This document shows, in pieces, positions 15,047-21,801 of a DNA stretch of 34,356 nucleotides; position 1 is the stretch's first letter; every line of letters begins with the position of its first letter. The stretch lies in the IMG/VR virus record IMGVR_UViG_3300003322_000252, positions 1-34,356 of that record; one strand, 5' to 3'. A program made the translations under genes and the position numbers. The notes under the pieces are model-generated. The model saw only the letters and a list, made by a program, of their open reading frames with translations, ran no database searches and had not been told where the DNA came from. The stretch comes from a virus.

Positions 15047-16252
15047 TCAGTAAAGCGAACGCCCGCTGCAAAGAGAGTCCTGCGAGGACATCTTTGCGTT
15101 GATGCAGTTCACGGTCCACTCATTCAGGATGGTCTGGTCCCACCCGTTCCACCAGTCGGCGTGAAAGCTGAAGCCGTGGTTCAGCCCGCTGGTCGGGTAG
15201 TTGTCCGACGAGAGCTTCCAGTTCTGCCCAGGGTTTGCCGCGGTGACCGTGTAGTGAACGTTCAGCGAGATCTCGACGAGCGGCACCGTTCCCGTGGGGC
15301 AGCCGCTGCCGTTCGCATAGGACATGTGGTCCTGATGGTTCGGGCTGTCCAGATTGACGCCGTCCCAGCACTGCGGAAACGAGATGCTGGTGGTGAGGAT
15401 GTCACCTACGTCGCAGTTCGGCAGGTAGTAGTAGTAGACGCCGGTGTTCTCGCACGTGAACCGGATGTGGTCGGAACCGTCCAGCGGTGTCTTGCGAGCC
15501 GAGCGGCCCGCGATCATGCGCAGGCCCGCCGGCAGCGGCTGCACGCTCTCGGCCGCCACGCCGTTGTACGCGCTCTTGTAGTACCAGTTCGCCGAGGTCG
15601 GCACGATCGGCGCGCCGGTCGCGAGGTCGATCATTGCCGGCGTCCAGTACCCGGTGCGGTTCAGCGTCCCGCCGGGACACGTCGAGTCGCCTGTCGTGGC
15701 GATCGAGGTCGAGTTGCTGTAGGCCGTGATGCCGTTGTTCCCGAAGAACAGGTGCAAGTGCGAGCGGCCGGGGCCACCCGGGAACACCATCGGATCGGCG
15801 AAGTCGAAGTGCGAGAAGTGGCAACTCGTGCGGAACGCGCCGATGTCGTAGGGCCCGCTGAAGTCGCCGGCGCTGTTCTGCACGCGCGCGGTGTTGTACG
15901 CCGGCCTCGCAGGCTGCATCAGCGGCACGTTGACCACCGGCATCTCGCCGGTCTGCATCACCTTGGGACCGGTCTTCTTGACGCGGCACTCCTTGTAGAA
16001 GCCGGGCGCCGGGTCGACGCCATCGAACACGGTTCCGCTGCACGGGTAGGTGCCGGCCGCCAGCGTCTTCGTGTACCAGCTGTTGCCGTAGCCGTAGCGC
16101 ATGACCTGGCTCGACGCGATCGTGAACGTCGGCCACTCGTTGGTCGCGACGATGTTCCAGACGTCGACATCCGGCTGCGGCGCGAAGTGCGCGCTCAGCG
16201 CGGCGCCCGTCAGGACGACCGCGATGCTCGTGTTTCGGATCAGGGGACTCAT
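15047..16252 (-). CDS. Secreted DUF1996 protein, 401 aa
   Basis: The ATG at 16252 overlaps the tail fibre stop (ATGA); from it residues 1-24 form a signal peptide or anchor (MSPLIRNTSIAVVLTGAALSAHFA). Residues 31-89 are one copy of the RYGYG...W..KTL..G..C....F..VDPAPGFYKEC module. Residues about 135-400 are a DUF1996 domain, with SHLHLFFGN (His165, His167), YYK, LPAGLRMIAG, FPQCWDG, NLDSPNHQDHMSY and HADWWNGWD. DUF1996 is a conserved domain of unknown activity, best known from secreted fungal and actinobacterial proteins. It is a paralogue of the gene at 10594-12492 with visible DNA-level similarity. Placement after a fibre gene suggests surface or glycan binding, but a signal peptide is unusual for a virion fibre. 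Confidence 0.85.
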   Translation of the reverse strand: MSPLIRNTSIAVVLTGAALSAHFAPQPDVDVWNIVATNEWPTFTIASSQVMRYGYGNSWYTKTLAAGTYPCSGTVFDGVDPAPGFYKECRVKKTGPKVMQTGEMPVVNVPLMQPARPAYNTARVQNSAGDFSGPYDIGAFRTSCHFSHFDFADPMVFPGGPGRSHLHLFFGNNGITAYSNSTSIATTGDSTCPGGTLNRTGYWTPAMIDLATGAPIVPTSANWYYKSAYNGVAAESVQPLPAGLRMIAGRSARKTPLDGSDHIRFTCENTGVYYYYLPNCDVGDILTTSISFPQCWDGVNLDSPNHQDHMSYANGSGCPTGTVPLVEISLNVHYTVTAANPGQNWKLSSDNYPTSGLNHGFSFHADWWNGWDQTILNEWTVNCINAKMSSQDSLCSGRSLY

Positions 16253-17748
16253 GACGCCATGCACTCCCAAGTGGTGCTCGCGGTCTTCGTGAGCACGGCG
16301 AGTTCGCCCTGCGCGGAGATCGTGAACGACCGCGACGCCGGCTTCGTCAGCGTGTCGGTGTTGATCGCGACCGTGGTCGCGCCGCTGAAGTTCTGTTTGA
16401 TCTCGATGCGCGTACCGACAGGGAACGCCACGGCACTGTTCGCGGGGATCGTCACCGTGTTCGGCGCCGCGCTGTTCATCTCGACGCGGCCGCCGGCGTC
16501 AGACAACTGCAGCGTGTAGGTCGTACCGACCTGCGAGTTGATGGCGATCGTGGTAGAGCCACCGCCACCACCGCCACCGCCGCCAGCCTCGGCGTCGTAG
16601 TTGTAGGTCTCGCCAGTGACCCAGGTCACATAGTCGGTGTCGTACTGCGGCACCGTGGCGTTCGGGATCCCGCGCACAGTCGTGCCGGACGCTGCGAGTT
16701 GCAGCTGGCCGGCGCCGGTACGCTTCAGGCCAACCAGTTTCAGATCGGTGGGCGAGAACCCGAGCCCCGTCGGCAGCGTCAACGTGTAGTCGTTCGCGCT
16801 GCTGTTCACCAGAATCTTGCCGAAGTCCAAGGCCGTCAGGACTCGGCTGCTGGTCACCGCGACCTCGCTGAGCGCTGCGCCGGCGACGCCCGCCACGGCA
16901 GTGGTGACGAACGCTGTCGTCGCGACCTGATTCGTGTTCGTCCCCGCGCCCGCGGTCGGCGCCGTCGGTGTGCCCGTCAGCGCGGGGCTTGCGAGCGGCG
17001 CCTTGGTTGCCAGCGCCGTCGACACCGACGTGTTCGTGCCCGCGATGTCGTAGGTCACGCGGTCGGTTAGCAGCGCGAACTGCGTGCCGATGCCCGCGGT
17101 GATCTTCCCCTGGATCTTGCCGATCGCAACGAGGATCGAATCGCTCGAGGTCACGTCGGTGGTCGTGGCCGTGCTCAGGCCGGTCAACACCGTGCCGCGG
17201 ATCGTCGCCGCGATGGAGTTGAACTTCGCCTGCAGCTTGCCCCAGGCGGTCAGCGCGTCATCGGCGGCGTTGACGTCGGCCGTGCTCGAGGTGTTCAGGC
17301 CCGTCAGCAGATTCGGCGCCTTGGTCGCGAGCGCGGCGGTCAGGCCGGGAACGTCGGTCGTGCCGGTGAGGGTCGCCTGCTTGCCGGCCAGTGCCGCGGT
17401 CAGGCCGGGCACATCGCCGGTCCCGGTCAGCGTGGCCTGCTTGCCGGCCAGGCTGGTCGTCAGCCCATCGGTAATGCCCTTGAGCACGACACCTTGCTGG
17501 GCGGTCAGCGCCGCGCTCGTGCCGCCGGTCACGAGGTCGTTGATCAGCGGCGTCGCGCCGCCCGAGCCGACGGCGCTGATCGTGCGGCCATCGGCTGCGA
17601 TGCTGATGTTCGGGCCGGCGATCAGCGTCGCCTGCTTGGCCGCGAGCGCCGCATTCAGCGCGCCGATGCGCGTGTCGAGGTCGTCGAAGTTTGCATCGAC
17701 CTCTGCGGCGGTCAGGTTTCGGCCGAGGCCGACGCGATGGATGATCAT
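16249..17748 (-). CDS. Tail fibre protein with repeats and poly-Gly hinge, 499 aa
   Basis: AGGAAGA precedes the ATG at 17748. The N-terminus MIIHRVGLGRNLTAAEVDANFDDL is typical of fibre proteins that bind an adaptor. Residues 101-140 are two near-identical 20-residue units (AGKQATLTGT-x-DVPGLTAAL), followed by looser repeats of ALATKAP, then the phage fibre motif ALTGTPTAPTAGAGTNTNQVATTAFV. A run of nine glycines near 392-400 looks like a hinge before a C-terminal beta domain. It should form a trimeric fibre that recognises the host. No S74 or depolymerase motif is apparent. Confidence 0.88.
   Translation of the reverse strand: MIIHRVGLGRNLTAAEVDANFDDLDTRIGALNAALAAKQATLIAGPNISIAADGRTISAVGSGGATPLINDLVTGGTSAALTAQQGVVLKGITDGLTTSLAGKQATLTGTGDVPGLTAALAGKQATLTGTTDVPGLTAALATKAPNLLTGLNTSSTADVNAADDALTAWGKLQAKFNSIAATIRGTVLTGLSTATTTDVTSSDSILVAIGKIQGKITAGIGTQFALLTDRVTYDIAGTNTSVSTALATKAPLASPALTGTPTAPTAGAGTNTNQVATTAFVTTAVAGVAGAALSEVAVTSSRVLTALDFGKILVNSSANDYTLTLPTGLGFSPTDLKLVGLKRTGAGQLQLAASGTTVRGIPNATVPQYDTDYVTWVTGETYNYDAEAGGGGGGGGGSTTIAINSQVGTTYTLQLSDAGGRVEMNSAAPNTVTIPANSAVAFPVGTRIEIKQNFSGATTVAINTDTLTKPASRSFTISAQGELAVLTKTASTTWECMAS
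17329..17448 (-). repeat. Two tandem 60-bp repeats in the tail fibre gene
   Basis: Two adjacent 60-bp units encode the 20-residue fibre repeat at residues 101-120 and 121-140, differing at one residue (Gly/Thr). A weaker partial unit (AAKQATLIAG) lies near residue 37. Such repeats are prone to length change by recombination. Confidence 0.8.
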
Positions 17749-17760
17749 TTCGAGTTCTTC

Positions 17761-18126
17761 CTATGCGTAGGCGTCCGCGTAGTTGTCCGCGTACTGGCTT
17801 TGCGGCGCGTTCGAGCCGACAGGCACCGGCGTGGTGTCCACGATCGGCCACTCCGACGGGTCGACCAGGCGCATGCGGCGCATGTCGGTGCGCGACTGGC
17901 CGTCCGAGGTCGTCGCCTCGATGCCGAAGAGATAGACGCGGCCGGTGCGACCGCCGCCGATCTCGAGCTCGATGAGGCCCGGCGTCGTCGAAACGTCGGT
18001 CGCGAAGATGCCCTCTTCGACCTTCAGCAGGAACGTCACCGGATTCGGGTCGACCTCGGCGACGAAGGAGCGCATGTCGAACACGACCTTCGTGAGGTCG
18101 TCCGGGCGCTTGGTGTAGGCGTCCAT
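17761..18126 (-). CDS. Fibre-tail adaptor-like protein, 121 aa
   Basis: The ATG at 18126 shares one base with the upstream stop (TGATG). The sequence opens MDAYTKRPDDLTKVVFDMRSF and contains GLIELEIGGGRTGRVYLFGIEATTSDGQSRTDMRRMRLVD, a pattern I associate with small phage proteins that connect a fibre to the tail. It is placed between a connector protein and the tail fibre. The C-terminal tail is short and Tyr/Asp-rich (QYADNYADAYA). Function is assigned from pattern and position. Confidence 0.72.
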   Translation of the reverse strand: MDAYTKRPDDLTKVVFDMRSFVAEVDPNPVTFLLKVEEGIFATDVSTTPGLIELEIGGGRTGRVYLFGIEATTSDGQSRTDMRRMRLVDPSEWPIVDTTPVPVGSNAPQSQYADNYADAYA

Positions 18127-18734
18127 CAGATGAACCTCACCGTCGGCCGGAACCCGTCGCGCCCGCGGCCAAGCGACACCTTCGCGGCGATCGTGCTGGC
18201 GCGATCCATGAACAGCCCGCGCTCGGTCGCCGCGAGGTTCAGGTCCGTCCATTCCTTGCGCGGCACCAGCGCGAGCGACGCGATCGCACCATGCGCGATG
18301 TCGATCACGTGATCGGCGAGGTCGTCGGGCCAGTAGTCGCTGTCCAACCGCGGCTTCACCGCGATGTCGACGACGATCGGCGCGCCCTCGACGGTCGGCA
18401 CCGGCGAGAGCCGGAAGTCGAACGGCCCGAGCATCAGCGCGTAGTTGCCCCAGCCGCGGCGCACCGCGGCGCGGCCGTAGTCGCTGGCCGGCACCGTGTA
18501 CTTGACGCCATCGACGTCGATGAGCAGCACGCGCACCGGCTCGCGATCGCTCGCGATCTGCAGCGTGTAGTCGCCCTTCCCGGCCTCGGCCGCGATCGGG
18601 TTCGTCGCGTACTGCCAGACGAGCGTGCGCCGGCAGAAGTCGCGCGCCGCGTTCCTGACATGCACGAGCGCGACCGCGTCGGGGCAGCCCTCGACGGATG
18701 GCAGCACGTGCGGCAGGAACTCGTCGAAGGTCAC
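18126..18734 (-). CDS. Head-tail connector / adaptor protein, 202 aa
   Basis: The start is GTG at 18734, overlapping the upstream stop (GTGA). The N-terminal half is helical (FDEFLPHVLPSVEGCPDAVALVHVRNAARDFCRRTLVW) and the rest mixed beta (DYTLQIASDREPVRVLLIDVDGVKY, FDFRLSPVPTVEGAPIVVDIAVKP). This is the layout of podophage head-completion proteins that stack under the portal. It is encoded directly after the DUF6682-type protein. The exact counterpart in P22 or N4-like phages cannot be assigned from sequence alone. Confidence 0.75.
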   Translation of the reverse strand: MTFDEFLPHVLPSVEGCPDAVALVHVRNAARDFCRRTLVWQYATNPIAAEAGKGDYTLQIASDREPVRVLLIDVDGVKYTVPASDYGRAAVRRGWGNYALMLGPFDFRLSPVPTVEGAPIVVDIAVKPRLDSDYWPDDLADHVIDIAHGAIASLALVPRKEWTDLNLAATERGLFMDRASTIAAKVSLGRGRDGFRPTVRFI

Positions 18735-19531
18735 GCCGCGGCCCTCCCAAGCGGCTCGGGTGCGAACGGCAGCGCCTTCAGGTTCGGCGAGTTGCCAGTG
18801 AGCGCCGCGACCTTGGCGTTCAGCGAGTTCAGGAACATGCCCGCGAAGGCCTGCGCCTTGTTGGCGTCGGTCCATTCGGTCGGCTTCATGTTCGCGCGCG
18901 CGACCACGTAGTTGATGAGGTCGTCGCGGTGCTCGTCGTTGACCGAGATCACCTCGGTCGCGCCAGTGCCGCCGGTGACGTACTTCTCCGCGCCTGGCGC
19001 GCCGCCGGCCGGGATGCGCCGTGGTTGCGCGGTCAGTGAGATTTCCGCCCAGACGTCCGAGCCGCCGGACGGCACTGCCGGCGTGACGAGGAAGTAGCGC
19101 GGCGTCTCCGGGTCGTACATGAACGACGACACCGCCGACCCCGTCACCGTGTGCCACGTCGGGCTCTGCGAGTCGAGGATCTTGCGTTCGGTGCGGCGGA
19201 TGACGCGGCCCGGCGTCAAGCCGTCGGCGCCCATGTTGCGCACCAAGTCGAGCAGCTGCGTGCCGTTCAGGTTCGCGCTCAGCGTGCCGCCCTCGGCCGG
19301 CTTGAAGTCGGCCGCCAGGATCGTCTCGATCGATTGCCGTGTGCCCGGCTTGAGCTTCATCGCGCCGACGCGCGAGCACGCCGGCGGCAGAAACTTCGTC
19401 AGCGCCATCTGCGCGTCGTTGAGCCAGTCGACGAGCTCCACTTCAACGTGGCGCTGGAACTGCGGCACGGTGTCTTGCAGCAGCACCGACACCGACCACA
19501 GCACATCCTTGACCAGCACGGTCGAGGCCAT
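18731..19531 (-). CDS. DUF6682-type phage adaptor protein, 266 aa
   Basis: GGAGG eight bases before the ATG at 19531 lies in the end of the upstream gene. The N-terminal region (VKDVLWSVSVLLQDTVPQFQRH..ELVDWLNDAQMALTKFLPPACSRVGAMKLKPGTRQSI) matches the DUF6682 family, found in the head-tail region of phages with N4-gp56-type capsids. The C-terminus is helical with a repeated ALTGNSPNL. It most likely joins the portal to the tail. No enzymatic motif is seen. Confidence 0.8.
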   Translation of the reverse strand: MASTVLVKDVLWSVSVLLQDTVPQFQRHVEVELVDWLNDAQMALTKFLPPACSRVGAMKLKPGTRQSIETILAADFKPAEGGTLSANLNGTQLLDLVRNMGADGLTPGRVIRRTERKILDSQSPTWHTVTGSAVSSFMYDPETPRYFLVTPAVPSGGSDVWAEISLTAQPRRIPAGGAPGAEKYVTGGTGATEVISVNDEHRDDLINYVVARANMKPTEWTDANKAQAFAGMFLNSLNAKVAALTGNSPNLKALPFAPEPLGRAAA

Positions 19532-19534
19532 GGA

Positions 19535-19855
19535 TCAGGCCTCCTCGTATTGGCGGTACGTGATGTAGCGCAGCTCGGTGCGGATCTTCTCGTCGCTCAT
19601 GTCCTCGAGCGCAGAGCGCGCGATGCCGCGGCGATGCGCGAGTTCACGCAGCAGTACGCCGCCGAGGCGCTCTGGGTTCTCGCGATCGGCGGCCGAGAGC
19701 AAATCGGTCGCGCGCACCAGCTTCGCGACCACGATGGGGTTGCTCGCGACCGGCGCGATAGAAGAAAGGGGCGTTGCCGCCCCTTTCTCTGTTGCAGCGG
19801 CTGCTGCCTCGGCCCGGCGCTGCTTGAACCCGGGCTGGGGTCCGCGCTTGCCCAT
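19535..19855 (-). CDS. Small unknown head-region protein, 106 aa
   Basis: I take the ATG at 19855, two bases after the upstream stop (TGA-TC-ATG); a GTG at 19891 would overlap the upstream gene by 34 bases. The N-terminus is basic (MGKRGPQPGFKQRRAEA), followed by Ala-rich linker and a helical C-terminus (DEKIRTELRYITYRQYEEA). No family recognised. Codons for residues about 23-31 also form a very strong RNA hairpin (19763-19788), so this stretch is doing double duty. Expression is probably lower than that of the capsid genes upstream. Confidence 0.7.
   Translation of the reverse strand: MGKRGPQPGFKQRRAEAAAAATEKGAATPLSSIAPVASNPIVVAKLVRATDLLSAADRENPERLGGVLLRELAHRRGIARSALEDMSDEKIRTELRYITYRQYEEA
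19763..19788 (-). terminator. In-gene GNRA-capped hairpin, terminator/attenuator-like
   Basis: A perfect 11-bp inverted repeat (AGAAAGGGGCG / CGCCCCTTTCT) encloses a 4-base loop. Read on the minus strand the loop is GCAA, a stable GNRA tetraloop, and the stem is followed by a pyrimidine-rich TCTATCG. It has the shape of an intrinsic terminator, yet lies within the coding part of the 106-residue gene, just after the capsid and decoration genes. Partial termination here would lower expression of the connector and tail genes. A translational or RNA-processing role is the alternative. Confidence 0.5.
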
Positions 19856-19857
19856 GA

Positions 19858-20340
19858 TCAGACCATCGGCGAGGGCGCCGACTTCGCCCACATGAACATG
19901 CGGATCTTCGCGCCCACCGTGAGGGTCGCCGCGGCCGCCGCCACCTTCAGGCCGTAGGGCTTGAGGTTGACCGGGTCCGGCGCCGTCATCGGGCCGACCT
20001 TGCTGGTCAGGCGCTGCACGCCGCCGGCCTGCGCCGCGGTCGAGGCCGCGAAGAAGTCGGTACCGCAGGTCCGCGAGTTGTCCTTGACGCCGTAGCTTCC
20101 GCTCAGGAAGCCGCCGTCCAGCGTGATCGTCGGCGTGCCGTTCGAGTCGGCGTCGTCGCAGGCGATCATCACGTCCGCGCAGATCATGCCTTCGGGCAGC
20201 GCGCCCATCTCGATCACGTCGTTCAGCGCGAGGCCGGTTTCGATCGTGTACTCGGTCACGATGCAGACGCCGGCTGCGGCATCCAGCGGGTTCGGCAGGG
20301 GAACGCCCGCCGTGATTTGGGTGGCTTGACGCAGCGTCAT
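19858..20340 (-). CDS. Probable head decoration / virion protein, 160 aa
   Basis: AGGAG lies eight bases before the ATG at 20340, directly after the capsid gene. The sequence is beta-rich (GVCIVTEYTIETGLALNDVIEMGALPEG, ADVMIACDDADSNGTPTITLDGGFLSG, LTVGAKIRMFMWAK) with no membrane segment. A small beta protein directly after an N4-gp56-type capsid gene is usually a capsid decoration or stabilising protein present in many copies. The pair is bracketed by terminator-like structures, as expected for the most abundant virion proteins. Assignment is by context. Confidence 0.72.
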   Translation of the reverse strand: MTLRQATQITAGVPLPNPLDAAAGVCIVTEYTIETGLALNDVIEMGALPEGMICADVMIACDDADSNGTPTITLDGGFLSGSYGVKDNSRTCGTDFFAASTAAQAGGVQRLTSKVGPMTAPDPVNLKPYGLKVAAAAATLTVGAKIRMFMWAKSAPSPMV

Positions 20341-20373
20341 GTCCGTTGCTCCTGTTGCGTTGCGTGGGGCGCG

Positions 20374-21483
20374 TTAGACCGAGGCCGTGAACGCCGTGTC
20401 GACGCTCACCATCCCGTAGTCCATGCTGTTGAACTGCGTCTTGTCTGCGCCGAAGATGATTTCGAAGTCGAGCACCGCGTCGTGCCCGCGGTCGTCGGTG
20501 TCCTCGCTCAGCGCAACGGTCATGCCATCGGCCATGCCCTTCGTGCCGTGCGCGATCGCGATCGCGTCAGCGCCGAGGAACAGGTTGCGGACCGCGTTGA
20601 TGTTGCCGCCAGCGCCGAAGTCGTTGAACTTGACGCAGGTCTCGACCTCGTCGACCAGCACGCCGTTGAACATGCCGGCGCCGCCCTGGAAGATTTCGCT
20701 TTCCTTGCCGACCGCTGCGGTCAGCGCCTTCTGCGCTTCGAACCAGCCTTGCGCGCCGGAGTCGTCGCGGATGTCCTGCATGACCTCGGGGCAGACCGCG
20801 AACGCGAAGAACTTCTTGCCGCCGCGGCGGACCTGCTGCATCTTCACGGCGTTGTCCGGCTGGCCGCCGATCATCTTCTTCGCCTTGGTGCGCAGGATGT
20901 TCAGCGTCTTCAGGCTCGCCTTGTCGGTCGACAGCAGCGTGGCCTTGGCCTTGTCGCCCAGACCGCCGACGAGATAGTGGGCGGTGTCCGGCGCGCGGAA
21001 AGCGTTCGGGTAGCCCGTGGTGCCCACCGGGTAGTGCGTGATCTCGTTGCCGACACCGCGCGCGCCGTTGGCCGCCATCGCGATGGTCTCTTCGTAGAGC
21101 TCGCTGATGTAGTCGGTCAGCACGCGACGGCCGGTGGCCTTCAGGTTGTGGCCGACTCGGCTCTGCTCGATGCGCGCGCCGACGTTGACACCCTGGCGGA
21201 ACTCGTTGACGCGCATCGTGTGCGATGCGTTCGACATCTTGAATTCGTTGCCGGCGAGCTTCTGGCCTTCCTTGATCGGGGGACCCTTCAGCTTCGCGAC
21301 CAGCGTGGTCGTGACTTCATCGCCCTTGCCGGCCTCGAGGTCCGTCTTGCGGACAACCGGCGAGTAGCTGCCTTCCTCGCCTTCCCAGCGAGCGAAGTAC
21401 TGTTCTTTGATCGAGTCTTCGGCGACCTTGGCGGACCAGGCCTTGCGCTTGATCGGATCGGTCGGGAGGATCGTGGTACGCAT
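20374..21483 (-). CDS. Major capsid protein, N4-gp56 family, 369 aa
   Basis: GGAG ten bases before the ATG at 21483. The sequence has the N4-gp56 capsid layout: an N-terminal helix (WSAKVAEDSIKEQYFARWEGEEGS), GDEVTTTLVAKLKGPPIKEGQKL, then NEFRQGVNVGARIEQSRVGHNLKATGRRVLTDYISELYEETI, and a C-terminal beta region with RNLFLGADAIAIAHG and DFEIIFGADKTQFN. It forms the icosahedral shell with a HK97-type fold. Scaffold lies upstream, decoration protein downstream. The length is typical of the family. Confidence 0.93.
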   Translation of the reverse strand: MRTTILPTDPIKRKAWSAKVAEDSIKEQYFARWEGEEGSYSPVVRKTDLEAGKGDEVTTTLVAKLKGPPIKEGQKLAGNEFKMSNASHTMRVNEFRQGVNVGARIEQSRVGHNLKATGRRVLTDYISELYEETIAMAANGARGVGNEITHYPVGTTGYPNAFRAPDTAHYLVGGLGDKAKATLLSTDKASLKTLNILRTKAKKMIGGQPDNAVKMQQVRRGGKKFFAFAVCPEVMQDIRDDSGAQGWFEAQKALTAAVGKESEIFQGGAGMFNGVLVDEVETCVKFNDFGAGGNINAVRNLFLGADAIAIAHGTKGMADGMTVALSEDTDDRGHDAVLDFEIIFGADKTQFNSMDYGMVSVDTAFTASV

Positions 21484-21550
21484 AGCAGTGTTGCTCCGTT
21501 GGAGCCTGCACTACTGCGCGGGCGATCTAGGTACGCGAATCGTCGGGCAA
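21484..21550 (-). promoter_or_regulatory. Capsid-gene leader, weak promoter candidate
   Basis: This leader lies between a terminator-like hairpin and the capsid start. Reading leftward, TTGACT (complement of 21561-21566) is followed after 17 bases by ACGATT (complement of 21538-21543). The -35 is good (5 of 6) but the -10 is poor (2 of 6), so this is only a weak sigma-70 candidate. The leader ends with a GGAG ribosome-binding site. Confidence 0.25.
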
Positions 21551-21586
21551 AAAAACTCAAAGTCAAACGCGAACGCCCGAGTTTTT
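21551..21586 (-). terminator. Terminator-like inverted repeat before the capsid gene
   Basis: The arms AAAAACTC (21551-21558) and GAGTTTTT (21579-21586) are perfectly complementary. On the minus strand the right arm runs into further T residues (seven in all), as in an intrinsic terminator. The 20-base loop contains GGCG-TTCG-CGTT, which can form a small UUCG-capped inner stem. It begins in the stop codon of the CsrA-like gene. The symmetry would let it act in both directions. Confidence 0.45.
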
Positions 21587-21801
21587 CACGACACCGGCTC
21601 GAGCGCCGAAAACTCCGCGTCTTTGGATGGCGGGTCGACTCTCAGCGGCGCGCTCGAGCGCACCCGAACCCGCGCACGCTGGCCGTGTTTCGCCTCGATC
21701 GTGATGACCACGCACGAGTTTTCGGGTGTGGGGTGCAGGGTGATCGACTCGCCGACGCGAGCTTCGACCACCATCCCCTTGTTGAGCGCGGCGCTGGTCA
21801 T
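21586..21801 (-). CDS. CsrA-like small protein, 71 aa
   Basis: The ATG at 21801 shares its A with the scaffold stop (TGATG). The central and C-terminal parts read VVEARVGESITLHP...VVITIEAKHGQRARVRVRSSAPLRVD, matching the beta-strand plan of CsrA (RRVGESL-x-I, then V-x-V-x-V-x-x-x-x-G-x-x-V-R-I-G-x-x-AP). CsrA dimers bind GGA motifs in mRNA leaders and control translation. Two RNA-contacting places look altered: the N-terminal L-T-R triad is V-E-A, and the motif after the AP (normally VHREEI) is LRVDPPSK. An eight-residue N-terminal extension is present. It may be a structural protein with the same fold or a phage regulator; the similarity is moderate. Confidence 0.6.
   Translation of the reverse strand: MTSAALNKGMVVEARVGESITLHPTPENSCVVITIEAKHGQRARVRVRSSAPLRVDPPSKDAEFSALEPVS

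Noticed and set aside
14141-16519. Long plus-strand open frame covering the short DUF1996 gene
   Set aside because: The minus strand carries four well-supported genes with signal peptides and coupled starts here; the plus frame spans several of their boundaries.
21538-21566. Sigma-70 promoter for the capsid gene
   Set aside because: The -35 is good but the -10 matches only two of six positions; kept only as a low-confidence candidate in the leader entry.
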